From Tranzscheliella williamsii (lineage: Eukaryota > Basidiomycota > Ustilaginomycetes > Ustilaginales > Ustilaginaceae), in contig JALBYF010000085.1 of the NCBI GenBank assembly GCA_023212725.1, positions 1-64,000 on the forward strand: a DNA stretch of 64,000 nucleotides, in the 5' to 3' direction. Under the pieces are notes generated by a model that made no database searches, was not told the origin of the DNA, and saw only the letters and a list, made by a program, of their open reading frames with translations. Made by a program: the position numbers and the translations under genes. Shown piece by piece: positions 18,286-27,376 of the stretch (the first letter of the stretch is position 1; every line of letters starts with the position of its first letter).

Positions 18286-18808
18286 CTACGCTCGCCAGAG
18301 GAGGAAGGCCATTTGGCCGAGATCTGTGCGGGGGAGGCGGGGGGTCAGTTGCTGAGCGTTGGCGCGCGTGGAAGGGCGGTGCGGCGGGGTGCCACTTACA
18401 GAAGTAGATGAAGTGTTTCGTTTCTGTAGCGCGGCGCGAGGGCGGGGTAAGGGGGGCGTGAGCGGCGTCAGTGCACGGACGCGGGGAAGGGCGGGGTGGG
18501 AGACGGCACTCACCGTGGGTGACGTAGCTGCCGTAGCGCTGGCCGACGACGGCGTGCCAGGTGGGGCCGAACTTGTGGTCCATGCTGCGCTTGACGTGGC
18601 CGGCCATGTCCTTCTCGACATTGAATTTCTCGAGCGCCTCGTAGGCAATCTCGATGGTCTGCGCCTGCATCTCCTCGGACATGTCGACGTTCTTGATCAC
18701 CGGCTTCAGCTCGCGCGCCGACGCATCGCCCACACCCGCAGGCGTCTCTGCAGGCGCAGCATCAGCAGCCGCAGCTGGCGCAGTAGTCTGGTCGGTGGCG
18801 GACGACAT
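18286..18808 (-). CDS. DLC1: Dynein light chain LC8 (DYNLL type)
   Basis: Dimeric hub protein of cytoplasmic dynein that also binds many short linear motifs. Model: complement(join(18286..18323, 18400..18423, 18514..18808)), 118 residues. Exon 1 has a 40-residue Ala/Thr-rich extension, then [52 protein letters not shown] LC8 sequence ending at VTH. Exon 2 is only 24 bases and encodes ETKHFIYF, the peptide-binding beta strand. Exon 3 completes [12 protein letters not shown]. Introns are 90 bases (18424-18513, GTGAGT...CAG) and 76 bases (18324-18399, GTAAGT...CAG). Both phases join exactly. The final residues (LLWRA) differ from the usual LLFKSG ending; otherwise the core is highly conserved. 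Confidence 0.94.
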
Positions 18809-19114
18809 TTTCGACGCAACGTAGCGAGTGGTGTTGTCTCGACAACAAAGGTGTGCGCACCGAGCACGAAAGAAGTTTCGACGCCGCCAACAGGAGCTCC
18901 GCCGAGATCAACACCCCACGCGTCGACGCAGCAGCCAATCTAACACGATGCCATTGTCTCTCGTGCGAGAAAGGCTGGCTTGCTTAGATGCAGGGTCGCG
19001 CAGCCCTGCATATGCTGCGCGCCATCCATTTGCCACCCTCTCTTTCTACCCTCTCCACCTCAATACCGTCTCCTACCCGGCGGTTCAAACGACACGCCGC
19101 ACGGCATCGTCAGC
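18809..19114. other. Divergent promoter region of LC8 and the 19115 gene
   Basis: 306 bases between opposite starts; no clear TATA box. The 19115 frame is open back to 18980 but without an ATG. Confidence 0.45.
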
Positions 19115-20722
19115 ATGATACTTCGGCCATCCCCAGGCGGGATGCGCGCCGTCGTCCGCGGCGCGGCCAGGTTCCGCCAGGCCGCGCTCCCGGATGGCGC
19201 ATCCCATCTCGCTGGACAGCGCAGCATCCACCGTTCCGCGTTCAAGCCCTCCTGCACCAACACTTCGTCCGCTTCCAGCTCCATTAGAGCGCTTCATCAG
19301 GCAGCGGTCAGGAGACTTGCCGCTCAGTCGAGCACGCTCATAGGGAAGGGCGCGGGCCCTCGTAGCCCTGCTTTCAAGGGCTGGCTGAGGAAGTTTGCCT
19401 CGACACTCCGCTCGCTCTCGCATGGTGACGTAGCCGGCCAAGTAGGCAGATTCTCTCGCCAGGCGCAGTTCAAGCTGTACGTCACGCGACCGTCGTCGAC
19501 ACCCCTCTCGTCGTTGTTGCGAGGTGCTGTGGCCACGTTCAGATCGACCGCCCAGGCGACCCCTCCCGCGGCCGCCCGTGCTGCCTACGCTCGTCTCCAC
19601 AGCCCCTTTGTCACCTTTGCTCGCCAGGCGGGTGTGCGCGGCAGCCTGGGCCATGCTTCAGCATCGAGGCCAGCATCCGGTTCCCTGCCCCTCTCGCCCC
19701 TCCGTGGCGGCGTGGGCCTGCAACCAGCCAGGCAATTCTCTTCCGGCGGTGCACGGATCTTTGATAACCTGGTTGTCAACGCTCCTCTCGCCCTCAGGCT
19801 GGCAGCTGATGAAGCCGAGGACAAGGCGAAGCTGGCACGCAAGAAGGCGCCCTTGAAATCTATCAAGGCTGCCAGAGCGGGTCCAAGAAGGACTGCAGGC
19901 ACATTTTCGAGCTCAAAGCTGCCTAGCAACGCACTTAAATTCGTGGCCGCCCGTAATGGGGAGATGTGCGTGGAGACCGCAGCACCGGCGCTGCCCACCG
20001 AGTCGGTGGTGTCTGACAGCACCCAGAACCTGGAGAAGGAGCTGTCGACCTACTTTCGCATCCCCGCGCTTCCACTTGACGACGCCGCTTGGGCATCGGA
20101 GCGCACCACTGCGGTTGTAACAATCCGTCTGATCGATCCGCTCTTCGATGCCCTCGGCGGTCGGCATCCACACGCACCCTCCAATGCTTCCAAGCCCCGG
20201 CTCTTTGATTCAGCCTTCTTCATGGATGCGACTACCGCGTTGGAGTACGAGCATCGGCGGTACCTCCAGGCTAAAGCCGTACTGCGGGTGCTTTGGGACC
20301 GTAAGCTGCTAGCCGCCCATCCGGCGTCGGCTGCTGCTGATATGGACCTCTTCAGCGACCCGGCAATTTGGACCGTTGTCCTCCCCGGTGTCAGCCAGCA
20401 TACAGTCCGTAGGGTGCTGCGCGACGAGCTCGCCTTCCACTTTGACGGCTGGGTGGACATTTGCGACGACGCAGACGACAGCGAGCGCGGCGCAGATGAG
20501 GGCTTCGGTGGCGGGCTCGACCTTTCCGTCGCCATGACGGCCAGCGGTCCCCCGTCGCCGGCAGCCTCCGTGCTCTCAGCCCCCCCTGCCTCGCACCTTT
20601 CGTGGTCTGCGCCCGAAGAGACCGCCGACGGTGTAGACAGTGAAGACCTCGTCTCCCTCCCCTCGTCGTTCGCTAGCTCCTCCGCAAGTACGCCCCTTTA
20701 CGACTCGCGCAGCTTCCTCTGA
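19115..20722 (+). CDS. Unrecognised protein with mitochondrial presequence-like N-terminus
   Basis: A 535-residue single-exon protein I do not recognise. The first about 200 residues are rich in Arg, Ala and Ser with few acids (MILRPSPGGMRAVVRGAARFRQAALP), compatible with mitochondrial import. A RQFSSG motif near 210 resembles a processing site, and the sequence after it (ARIFDNLVVNAPLALRLAADEAED) looks conserved and helical. The region about 310-450 is an ordinary folded-looking domain (ELSTYFRIPALPLDDAAW, VTIRLIDPLFDALGG, and a helix-rich stretch ending DELAFHFDGWVDI). The last 85 residues are acidic and Ser/Ala-rich. The ATG at 19115 is the first in frame; a second at residue 10 could also serve. 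Function unknown. Confidence 0.65.
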   Translation: MILRPSPGGMRAVVRGAARFRQAALPDGASHLAGQRSIHRSAFKPSCTNTSSASSSIRALHQAAVRRLAAQSSTLIGKGAGPRSPAFKGWLRKFASTLRSLSHGDVAGQVGRFSRQAQFKLYVTRPSSTPLSSLLRGAVATFRSTAQATPPAAARAAYARLHSPFVTFARQAGVRGSLGHASASRPASGSLPLSPLRGGVGLQPARQFSSGGARIFDNLVVNAPLALRLAADEAEDKAKLARKKAPLKSIKAARAGPRRTAGTFSSSKLPSNALKFVAARNGEMCVETAAPALPTESVVSDSTQNLEKELSTYFRIPALPLDDAAWASERTTAVVTIRLIDPLFDALGGRHPHAPSNASKPRLFDSAFFMDATTALEYEHRRYLQAKAVLRVLWDRKLLAAHPASAAADMDLFSDPAIWTVVLPGVSQHTVRRVLRDELAFHFDGWVDICDDADDSERGADEGFGGGLDLSVAMTASGPPSPAASVLSAPPASHLSWSAPEETADGVDSEDLVSLPSSFASSSASTPLYDSRSFL

Positions 20723-21823
20723 CCGATCTGTCCCGCAGCTTCCTCTGGCCGTTCCGCCTCCGTCGCCGTTCCTTGCTGTCCCAATTCTGTTGCTGTGGCC
20801 GCCACTGGCCTCTGATACCGCTCTCACTCCTGCACGGTGGGTTTGGACCCCCAATGACAAATTGATTCGTTGCTTGACTGATGCCTGCTGTGCCGAGACG
20901 GTACCGAGAAGGCGTGCTCCATCAGCCGGAATGGATATGAGTCGCGCCCTGCAGCGAAGCCAAGCTGGGAGGGTCGTGCTTCTGCAGAAATCTCCCGCGG
21001 TTCGAGTCTGCCGGAAGCGCGCCCAGGAGTCCTAGCAGACGCTGCTGGCTTCTTGGGCCCAAGTATGCCAGCAACGGAATCGTGCTAACCACCTTGTCGC
21101 CATTGTGCAGCCTCTTGTGGTGGTGCACCACCGTATTACCCCAGCCTCTCCCCCATCATCAGCACCACCAGTGGTCTACCCAGCACCAAAGGTTATCAGA
21201 CCCTGGGGCATAACAGTTATCAGACCATGGGGCATAACAGCAGTGTGACAGCAGTGTGACAGCAGTTGTTTTGTTCATGGTTGCATCACAACATGTAGGT
21301 TATCTCTGGGCAATGTGTAGGAGGTAGCAACCAAAGTGATATGGCAGTGGCAGAGGTTGGTGGTGATGATTGATAGTTCTAGAGCAGGCGCTGTGCTATA
21401 TATATTGATATGCTGTTTGGAGGTCTCTAGGAGCCCAGATTTAAACATTTGAAAGTGGGGTTCAAGATCAAGGGTCCATGTCTCCCACTCACACCCACAC
21501 TCAACACTCACATCATACTCATAATCACTCTCACTTGGTTTGATTAAATCGAATGCAATCCCACAGGTCCGCTGCGGAATGGATCACTATGATGATGCAT
21601 TGTCTCTCCGTGCCGCACAGGATTGCTCGCCTTCCCAGCTGGTTGTCAGTATGGCCATCAGTCAAGACCGCCTTAATCGCGCTTATGTAGTGCTCATAAC
21701 AAGCGTACTTGGCGATATATTCTCACTAATATACATGGTGGCATGCGATGGTGGGATTGAACTGTCGTACATGCTCGAAAGAATGTCGTGCAAGAATCTT
21801 GCGGAGGTGGTGGGGTGGTGAGC
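20723..21823. other. Intergenic region with short tandem repeats
   Basis: 1.1 kb between convergent genes. Holds the minisatellite at 21192-21261 listed separately and an AT-richer part from about 21270 to 21560 with TATATATA near 21413. No gene recognised. Confidence 0.45.
21192..21261. repeat. Minisatellite: 24-base unit x2 followed by 11-base unit x2
   Basis: The 24-base unit beginning GTTATCAGACC occurs at 21192-21215 and again at 21216-21239 with one substitution. It is followed at once by GCAGTGTGACA at 21240-21250 and 21251-21261. Confidence 0.85.
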
Positions 21824-24295
21824 CTAACCGATAGGAGCAGACAAAGTGGAGGCGGTCGAGTTGGGCGAGGAGGCTTCGTTGTGGCGGCTCGTCTGCTTGC
21901 GTTGTTCAAGGACGTTCTTGATGAAGAATTCGCCCGCCTTGTAGCTGCTACGCACGAGCGGTCCCGACGCGACGTACAGGAAACCGAGCTCCTCGGCCCG
22001 CTTCTGCCAGTGTTCGAACTTGTCTGGCGACACATACTCCTCCACCTTCATGTGCCGCTTCGTAGGGCGCATGTACTGGCCGAAAGTGACAACGTCGACC
22101 TTGGCCTCGCGCAGATCGCGCAACGTCTGCTCCACCTCGGCGTCCTGCTCGCCGCATCCGAGCATAATGGACGTCTTGGTGATCAGGTCCGGCTTTACCG
22201 CCTTAGCGTGCAGCAGGACTGAGAGTGACTGGCGGTACTTGGCTCGTCGATCACGCACAGACGGCGTTGTCCGCTCGACCGTCTCGACGTTGTGCGCAAA
22301 GACATCCAGCCCCGACTGCGCCACCGTCGCCACGCAGTCTTTGTCACCCGAAAAGTCAGGAACCAGGGCCTCGACTAGGATCGACGGCGACTTGAATTTG
22401 ATCTTGCTGATTGTGCTAGCAATGTGATGTGAACCTCCGTCGGGCATGTCGTCCCGGTCCACAGAGGTCAGAACGATATAGCCCAAGCCCCAGCGCGAGA
22501 TCGCTTCTGCTGTGTTCTCTGGCTCGTGTGGGTCAAGTGGCGCCGGAGCGCGCGATGTTTTGACAGCGCAGAAGCGACAGCCTCGTGTACAGGTATCTCC
22601 CATAATCATAATCGTTGCTGTCGCCGTGTCTTTACCGCCCGAGCCACCCCAACATTCACCGATGTTCGGGCAACGGGCCTCTTCGCAAACGGTGGACAAG
22701 CCGAGACCCCGCAAATCCGACTTGATCCGGGTGTAGTTGGCGCCAGTAGGAATCTTGGTCTTGAGGTGCGACGGCAAACGTGGCTGACCTACACGACCCA
22801 TTTGAACTCGCGACGAAGTAGGCTCGGTAGGCGAATCAGCAAGAATGGTCTCCACATCTCCGTTAGCAAAATCGTCAATGTTGAGATCCGCGGCCAATTT
22901 CTCTCGAAACGCCGCAATACGTGCGGATGGCCGCTTGGCATCCGATGACGTGCTGGCCAAACCGGACGAGCTGTCCCTAGGCGAAGCCGCTGTAGCATAC
23001 AACCTAACGCTTACACCATCCCGACCAGACGAAGGGGCAGCAGCGCCGGAGAAGGACGCACGAGTACTTGCGGACATCGGTGAGCCTGTGCCTCGAGAGC
23101 GTGGCGTGATTTGCGCAGAGTTGATCGTAGGTGGACCCCATTCGCTGTAGTGCTCGCGTTGAAGAGCTTTGCTCATACCCAAGCGCCCTCTCCACCTAGG
23201 CCAATGTACCAACCGTTCGCGCAAATCTTCCAGGTCATGTACAGAGCTTGCAGGTGCGAGAGCAGCACGTAGTAATAAGCGAGTATCGGTGGTCCGCAGA
23301 TTGCCATACCAGTCGCCATGAGGGTAGACAAGCGCATTAGCTGCCCATGCATGACCACCAACGTGACTGATGGAGAAGACCTTTACTTTCTTGGGTGCAT
23401 CTTTACCAGCAGATATGGCCTCGGCCTCGTTGTTCCGCACTTCCCTCTTTAGGCTCTGGTAGACCGCGGTGCCGGCAACGCCACAGCGGCAGTCGCGGGC
23501 GCCATGTGTGCAGACATAGATGTGGGTCTCATCGCCTATCTTAGCACGTCCGGTTTGCGGCTTAGCGCGACTGAGAGCCTCGTCCACCTGCCCTTGGAAA
23601 GCGCCATTCTGATCTAGGGTAGAAAGCGAGACGGGACCAATTTGAGCCATGGTACCGTTGGCGGCGTAGGCAAACACCATGAAGCGCTCCTCTTCCTCAG
23701 CGGTATTTGGCACAGGTCGCATCATCCGAGATGTCGACGGATCCCAAGGTTTGAATGCAGAAGAGGCATCTTCTCTGACCTCGCCCGCCGAAAAGGAAAT
23801 GCCGTAGCCTTCAAGACTGCCGCCTTTTCTGGCACGGCTTTCGAGCTCGGACATGAGGGGGGAAACAGCTTCAAGATGTGACGGCCACGAATCTACAGAC
23901 CTTGAGCGGTCGAACGCGTGGACAACTAGATGAACCTTGTAGGAGGGTGAAGTGCCTGCGAGCGGTAGGGCTGAGTAAGGAGCAGCTGGAATTTGACCAT
24001 TTTCGTCGAGCGCTATGGACAAATCCTGGCCGGAGATAGTCTTCTGCGCTGGTGTTGCATTTCTACGAGTCAAAGCAGATGAGAAGTTGCGACATGGCCG
24101 ATTTGTCGGAGTCGGCCTTGCTCGGCGGTTGAAGCTAGAGGCCAGCGAAGCGGAACTGGAAAGCGAGAGGGTAGCTTGGCTTGTGTAGATGCAAGAATGC
24201 AACGATCGCGAGAACAAGGCACCCCCAACTTTTATAGGTAGAAGCCTGGGCGCCATGGCTCGCACAACACCCGTGTTGGTGGTGAGGCAACTCAT
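21824..24295 (-). CDS. LIP5: Fusion: Aim32/Apd1-like bis-His [2Fe-2S] ferredoxin domain + lipoyl synthase
   Basis: One uninterrupted frame of 823 residues. (1) Residues 1-85: Arg/Ser-rich, acid-free mitochondrial presequence (second ATG at residue 14). (2) About 115-370: thioredoxin-like ferredoxin (sucrase/ferredoxin family) with [11 protein letters not shown], giving C262-x8-C271, and HVGGH, giving H311-x3-H315: the two Cys plus two His expected for the bis-histidinyl [2Fe-2S] cluster of yeast Apd1/Aim32. (3) About 395-460: a low-complexity linker beginning [11 protein letters not shown] (M407) with RLYATAAS, resembling a second presequence. (4) About 465-800: lipoyl synthase, with auxiliary-cluster cysteines C537, C542, C548 ([12 protein letters not shown]), radical-SAM cysteines C569, C573, C576 (CTRGCRFC), and the C-terminal RSSY motif (782-785) whose Ser caps the auxiliary cluster. 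It inserts sulfur into octanoyl-protein in mitochondria. The start is the first ATG, 24293-24295. Confidence 0.93.
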   Translation of the reverse strand: MSCLTTNTGVVRAMAPRLLPIKVGGALFSRSLHSCIYTSQATLSLSSSASLASSFNRRARPTPTNRPCRNFSSALTRRNATPAQKTISGQDLSIALDENGQIPAAPYSALPLAGTSPSYKVHLVVHAFDRSRSVDSWPSHLEAVSPLMSELESRARKGGSLEGYGISFSAGEVREDASSAFKPWDPSTSRMMRPVPNTAEEEERFMVFAYAANGTMAQIGPVSLSTLDQNGAFQGQVDEALSRAKPQTGRAKIGDETHIYVCTHGARDCRCGVAGTAVYQSLKREVRNNEAEAISAGKDAPKKVKVFSISHVGGHAWAANALVYPHGDWYGNLRTTDTRLLLRAALAPASSVHDLEDLRERLVHWPRWRGRLGMSKALQREHYSEWGPPTINSAQITPRSRGTGSPMSASTRASFSGAAAPSSGRDGVSVRLYATAASPRDSSSGLASTSSDAKRPSARIAAFREKLAADLNIDDFANGDVETILADSPTEPTSSRVQMGRVGQPRLPSHLKTKIPTGANYTRIKSDLRGLGLSTVCEEARCPNIGECWGGSGGKDTATATIMIMGDTCTRGCRFCAVKTSRAPAPLDPHEPENTAEAISRWGLGYIVLTSVDRDDMPDGGSHHIASTISKIKFKSPSILVEALVPDFSGDKDCVATVAQSGLDVFAHNVETVERTTPSVRDRRAKYRQSLSVLLHAKAVKPDLITKTSIMLGCGEQDAEVEQTLRDLREAKVDVVTFGQYMRPTKRHMKVEEYVSPDKFEHWQKRAEELGFLYVASGPLVRSSYKAGEFFIKNVLEQRKQTSRHNEASSPNSTASTLSAPIG

Positions 24296-24939
24296 GACCG
24301 GTTGCACTAGAGAGCTGATTGGTGGTGGTGGTTAACGAGAAAAGCGGGTGTCACAAGTGGACGATAACCCTTTACATCTGCAACTTCCTACAGCAACCGC
24401 CACCAGCACTTTGCCCCAAAAACTACGCGGACGAACCAAGCCTTGTACAATATTAATTGCTGGATTTGATATTTGAGGTAACTATAGGTTACGAACCTAA
24501 TTGACCGCTGAGAAGGCCGTGATTACGAAATGCTGCGCCATTCTTACGGTAGCGTGTGCTTTCAAGCTTGAATCCTCCGTTCGGCTCTTTCCGCCGCTGC
24601 TGAGCACCAGCCAATATTGGGATCAGCATCGAGGTGGGTGTATAAGCTACACCACGCAAGAGATGGGTAGGTATTATGACGACCTGATGGTCATGCTTCT
24701 GGTTACAAATACAGATAGATCAATGGAAGTAGATGGGGCAAGCGGAACATCCGCCATTCAGACAGCCGCCAGAGCCGAGGCAGTTCAAGTTCACCGCTAG
24801 TCCAGCTCTGCTTACCGACGCCTAGCCACCTGCTTTCGTACAGTGCCTCTTGCAAAGGGCTCCGGATAGCTAGCTAGCTTCAAGACGCTTCTATCAAGGG
24901 CATACGACGAGGTACGGGAACCTAAGTGGCAGACAAGCA
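24296..24939. other. Intergenic region between LIP5 fusion and LEA1
   Basis: Promoter of the lipoyl synthase fusion (reading left) and the 3' end of LEA1. AT-richer around 24430-24500. No gene recognised. Confidence 0.45.
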
Positions 24940-25757
24940 TCATGTCGAAAACGACGTGTGCCCCATCTTGAGTTGTTCCTCCAATTTTCGAATCTCCTCC
25001 AGACTTTCGCTGGCTTCAATGGCCTCTTCGATCGCTTTGCGTTCTTCGGAGGTGAGCAGCCGGCGGCCACCACCATTGACTCTGCCAGGCTGGAAGGTCT
25101 TCTCCTTTGCAGCGTCAATATCCATGTCTGCAGATTCATCGCCCGACGGCTGCAATATGGATGCAGCGACGGCCGACGGCCTACCGTCCGACGTCTCCAT
25201 GAGGTCCTTGGACAGCGCCCGCTCCTACCAAACAGGATAGAAATCATATCGCCCGGTGAGTAATCGCGCGAATCACACCATCTTTGGATACAGCAACGTA
25301 CCTTGTCTTTGATTCGCTGGAAATCTAGTACTCTGACTTGCGGAAGCTTCCAGATGACAAACTCCCTATAGTGCTTCTCACGACTGACAGGGTTTCCCAT
25401 CAGGCTGAGGTATTCCAATTGCGAGCATTTGGAAAGGTGGACGAGTTCGGACAGCTCTGCTATTGAGTTGTTCGTCAACGTCAGCGACTGCAGTGCCGGT
25501 AATGAGAAGCCCAGTCTCGCATCGATACGGCTTATGAGATTGTTGCTGAGTCGAAGGTGTTTGAGCTGCTGCAACAATGGGAAGTTACCGAGAAACCGAA
25601 TGTCGTTGTCCGTCAAGTCAATGCTGTCATTCTGATCCTTGGTGACGCCAAAGTTCTCGATCGCAGGGATCTTCAGCCCGCGCAGATCAAGCTCTCGATC
25701 TTTGAGAGTGTTGATGTACGGTGTGCTCCGAGACAGGAGCTCTGGCGTGATCTTCAT
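24940..25757 (-). CDS. LEA1: U2 small nuclear ribonucleoprotein A'
   Basis: Leucine-rich-repeat protein of the U2 snRNP that, with U2B'', binds stem-loop IV of U2 snRNA during branch-site recognition. Model: complement(join(24940..25224, 25302..25757)), 246 residues, typical of the family. Exon 1 has MKITPELLSRSTPYINTLKDRELDLRG-type sequence with the U2A' N-terminus, IDLTDNDIRFLGNFP, LRLSNNLISRID, LTLTNNSIAELSEL, YLSLMGNPVSREKHYREFVIWKLPQVRVLDFQRIK: the LRR set and cap. Exon 2 joins in phase as DK-ERALSKDL and contains an acidic and then a helical C-terminus. The 77-base intron uses GTACGT and a TAG acceptor. A read-through into the intron would give an unrelated tail. Confidence 0.93.
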
Positions 25758-27376
25758 TGATAGTTGTTAGAGACTTATCCGGGCCTTGACCATACGCTCC
25801 TCCACAACACTGTCCCAATCGTTACTATTTGGTGGCTTGCTGATCTTCAGGCTTGGTGATGTGACCCTTTTGCTAGCAGATGGATGATACAGTGGCCGTA
25901 GATATGCTGCACGTCCTCAGCTCTGCTGTGTAATGCCTTTGATGTAGGGAGTGGTGAGTTGAGAAGCATTCACGGTTCAGTTGCCCTCCCGCTTCTTAGG
26001 TGGAGAAGAACGCACCCCGATGGAGGTTGAGGTCTTGTCACGTGCTGGTCTTCTTCCGCCTTTTATTCGCAATAATTCTCCTCTTCGTGTCCTCTCAAAC
26101 AAAAATTGCGCGGATTTGATATAAGCCCGACAGAACCTAGCTCTCGTTCGTTCCTTCTTCCCTATCATCCGCTTCTCAGCAATCATTTTCGTCAGTCTCC
26201 TTCTCTACCACAGCACTTCCCGTCCTGGCTCCTATTCTTCCCAGCATATCAGCGGTCGAGTTGGGGCTTCGGCTGGAAGCTGTGTATCAGTCTGTGTTAT
26301 CGACTTCCTTTTCGGTTCTTGCCCGCCATTCAACTGCCAAGAGCTACGCCCTACTCTTTCTTCGTTGTCCTTGCTTGTGTCTGTTCTTTTCCCTTTCTGC
26401 CACCTTCCTCCCTCTGATACTCCATCCTACACCCTTCTTCGGACCCATTCTGCCCGCTTTGCGCTCTCCTAAGCCGTAGCGGTTCCTGGTGAGGGTCCTA
26501 CAACAAATCATCTTTCTTCACGGAGAGAAGGGGCATATTCATCTGTTCGGCGACCTACACATTAGTCGGGCAGGTGGGTGTGTCAGCTGAGCCTGTCTTG
26601 TCTGCGGCTTTACTGGCCTCGGAAGTTTAGCTCTCTGTTCGTTACTGTAACAGGTGCGGAGTTTGTGGAGAGCTTTCTTTCTTGTCGGCAGAGTCCTAGG
26701 CAGGCTTGCCACATTTTTTCCACAACTTGTTCGTGCTCCTGCCATTGTATGCCTTTTGCCTGTTACCTCTATTCACTGGTCTCGGATCGCCCTAGCTTGA
26801 CACACATAATAGCGATTAACGCTGCTTTATTGCTGGACGGTAGAGACCGTGTATGTACAACTGAGAAACCGCGATAGCGTACAACCTAGATACTGTTGCC
26901 TAGAAGGCCCGTGAGCATGCTGAACAAAGGGAGGAGAACTCTGTGATGGTAGTGATACCGGACTATCAGCGCCCAGGTTGACTGGAGTTGTCCCGATAGG
27001 ATCGGGCATATCGCCGGTATGGAGGTCTATGTCTCGGCGCACCGGAGAGGAGAATCGTATCAGCGGGAAAGGGAGGGAACGGGCGGGCAGGCAAATCGGC
27101 GAGATTGGAGCCGATCGGCGATGGCAGGAGCAGAGGAGATGAGAGGCGAGAGGAAAGGGAAGCGAGGCTCGCGCTAGAGTGACACGCGAGTCCGGGGGAA
27201 ATAGGGCTGTGCACCTGTGCACAGATCGGCACGCAACGCTAGCGTCACCTGCCCGAAGCTCGAAACTAACGCGCGGGCGTATGACTCGGGCGCGAACCCT
27301 TCTTAATCATAAAAGATAAGATGCGCTTTAGGCCTTCCACCTTGGATACCTCTACATACCGAGCTAGGCCAAAAGC
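25758..27376. other. Long intergenic region with strand-switching pyrimidine bias
   Basis: 1.6 kb between divergent genes LEA1 and the MFS gene. The plus strand is pyrimidine-rich from about 26130 to 26480, and purine-rich from about 27040 to 27180, suggesting 5' leaders of transcripts on both strands. A candidate small minus-strand gene is listed separately. No homologous gene recognised. Confidence 0.4.
26827..27009 (-). CDS. Candidate small ORF of 60 residues
   Basis: ATG at 27007-27009 on the minus strand, product beginning MPDPIGTTPVNLGADSP. It is preceded by about 140 bases of CT-rich minus-strand sequence like local 5' leaders, and AATAAA lies at the stop. The product has no recognised domain. 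It could be the first exon of a spliced gene or a non-coding transcript; the evidence is only composition and position. Confidence 0.2.
   Translation of the reverse strand: MPDPIGTTPVNLGADSPVSLPSQSSPPFVQHAHGPSRQQYLGCTLSRFLSCTYTVSTVQQ

Noticed and set aside
20990..21025. GGTTCGAGTCT resembling a tRNA B box
   Set aside because: The flanking five bases do not form a T stem, and no A box lies at the right distance.
4228..24295. CIA1 and the lipoyl synthase fusion as a functional Fe-S gene cluster
   Set aside because: They are 16 kb apart with several unrelated genes between, and act in different compartments; coincidence is the simpler reading.
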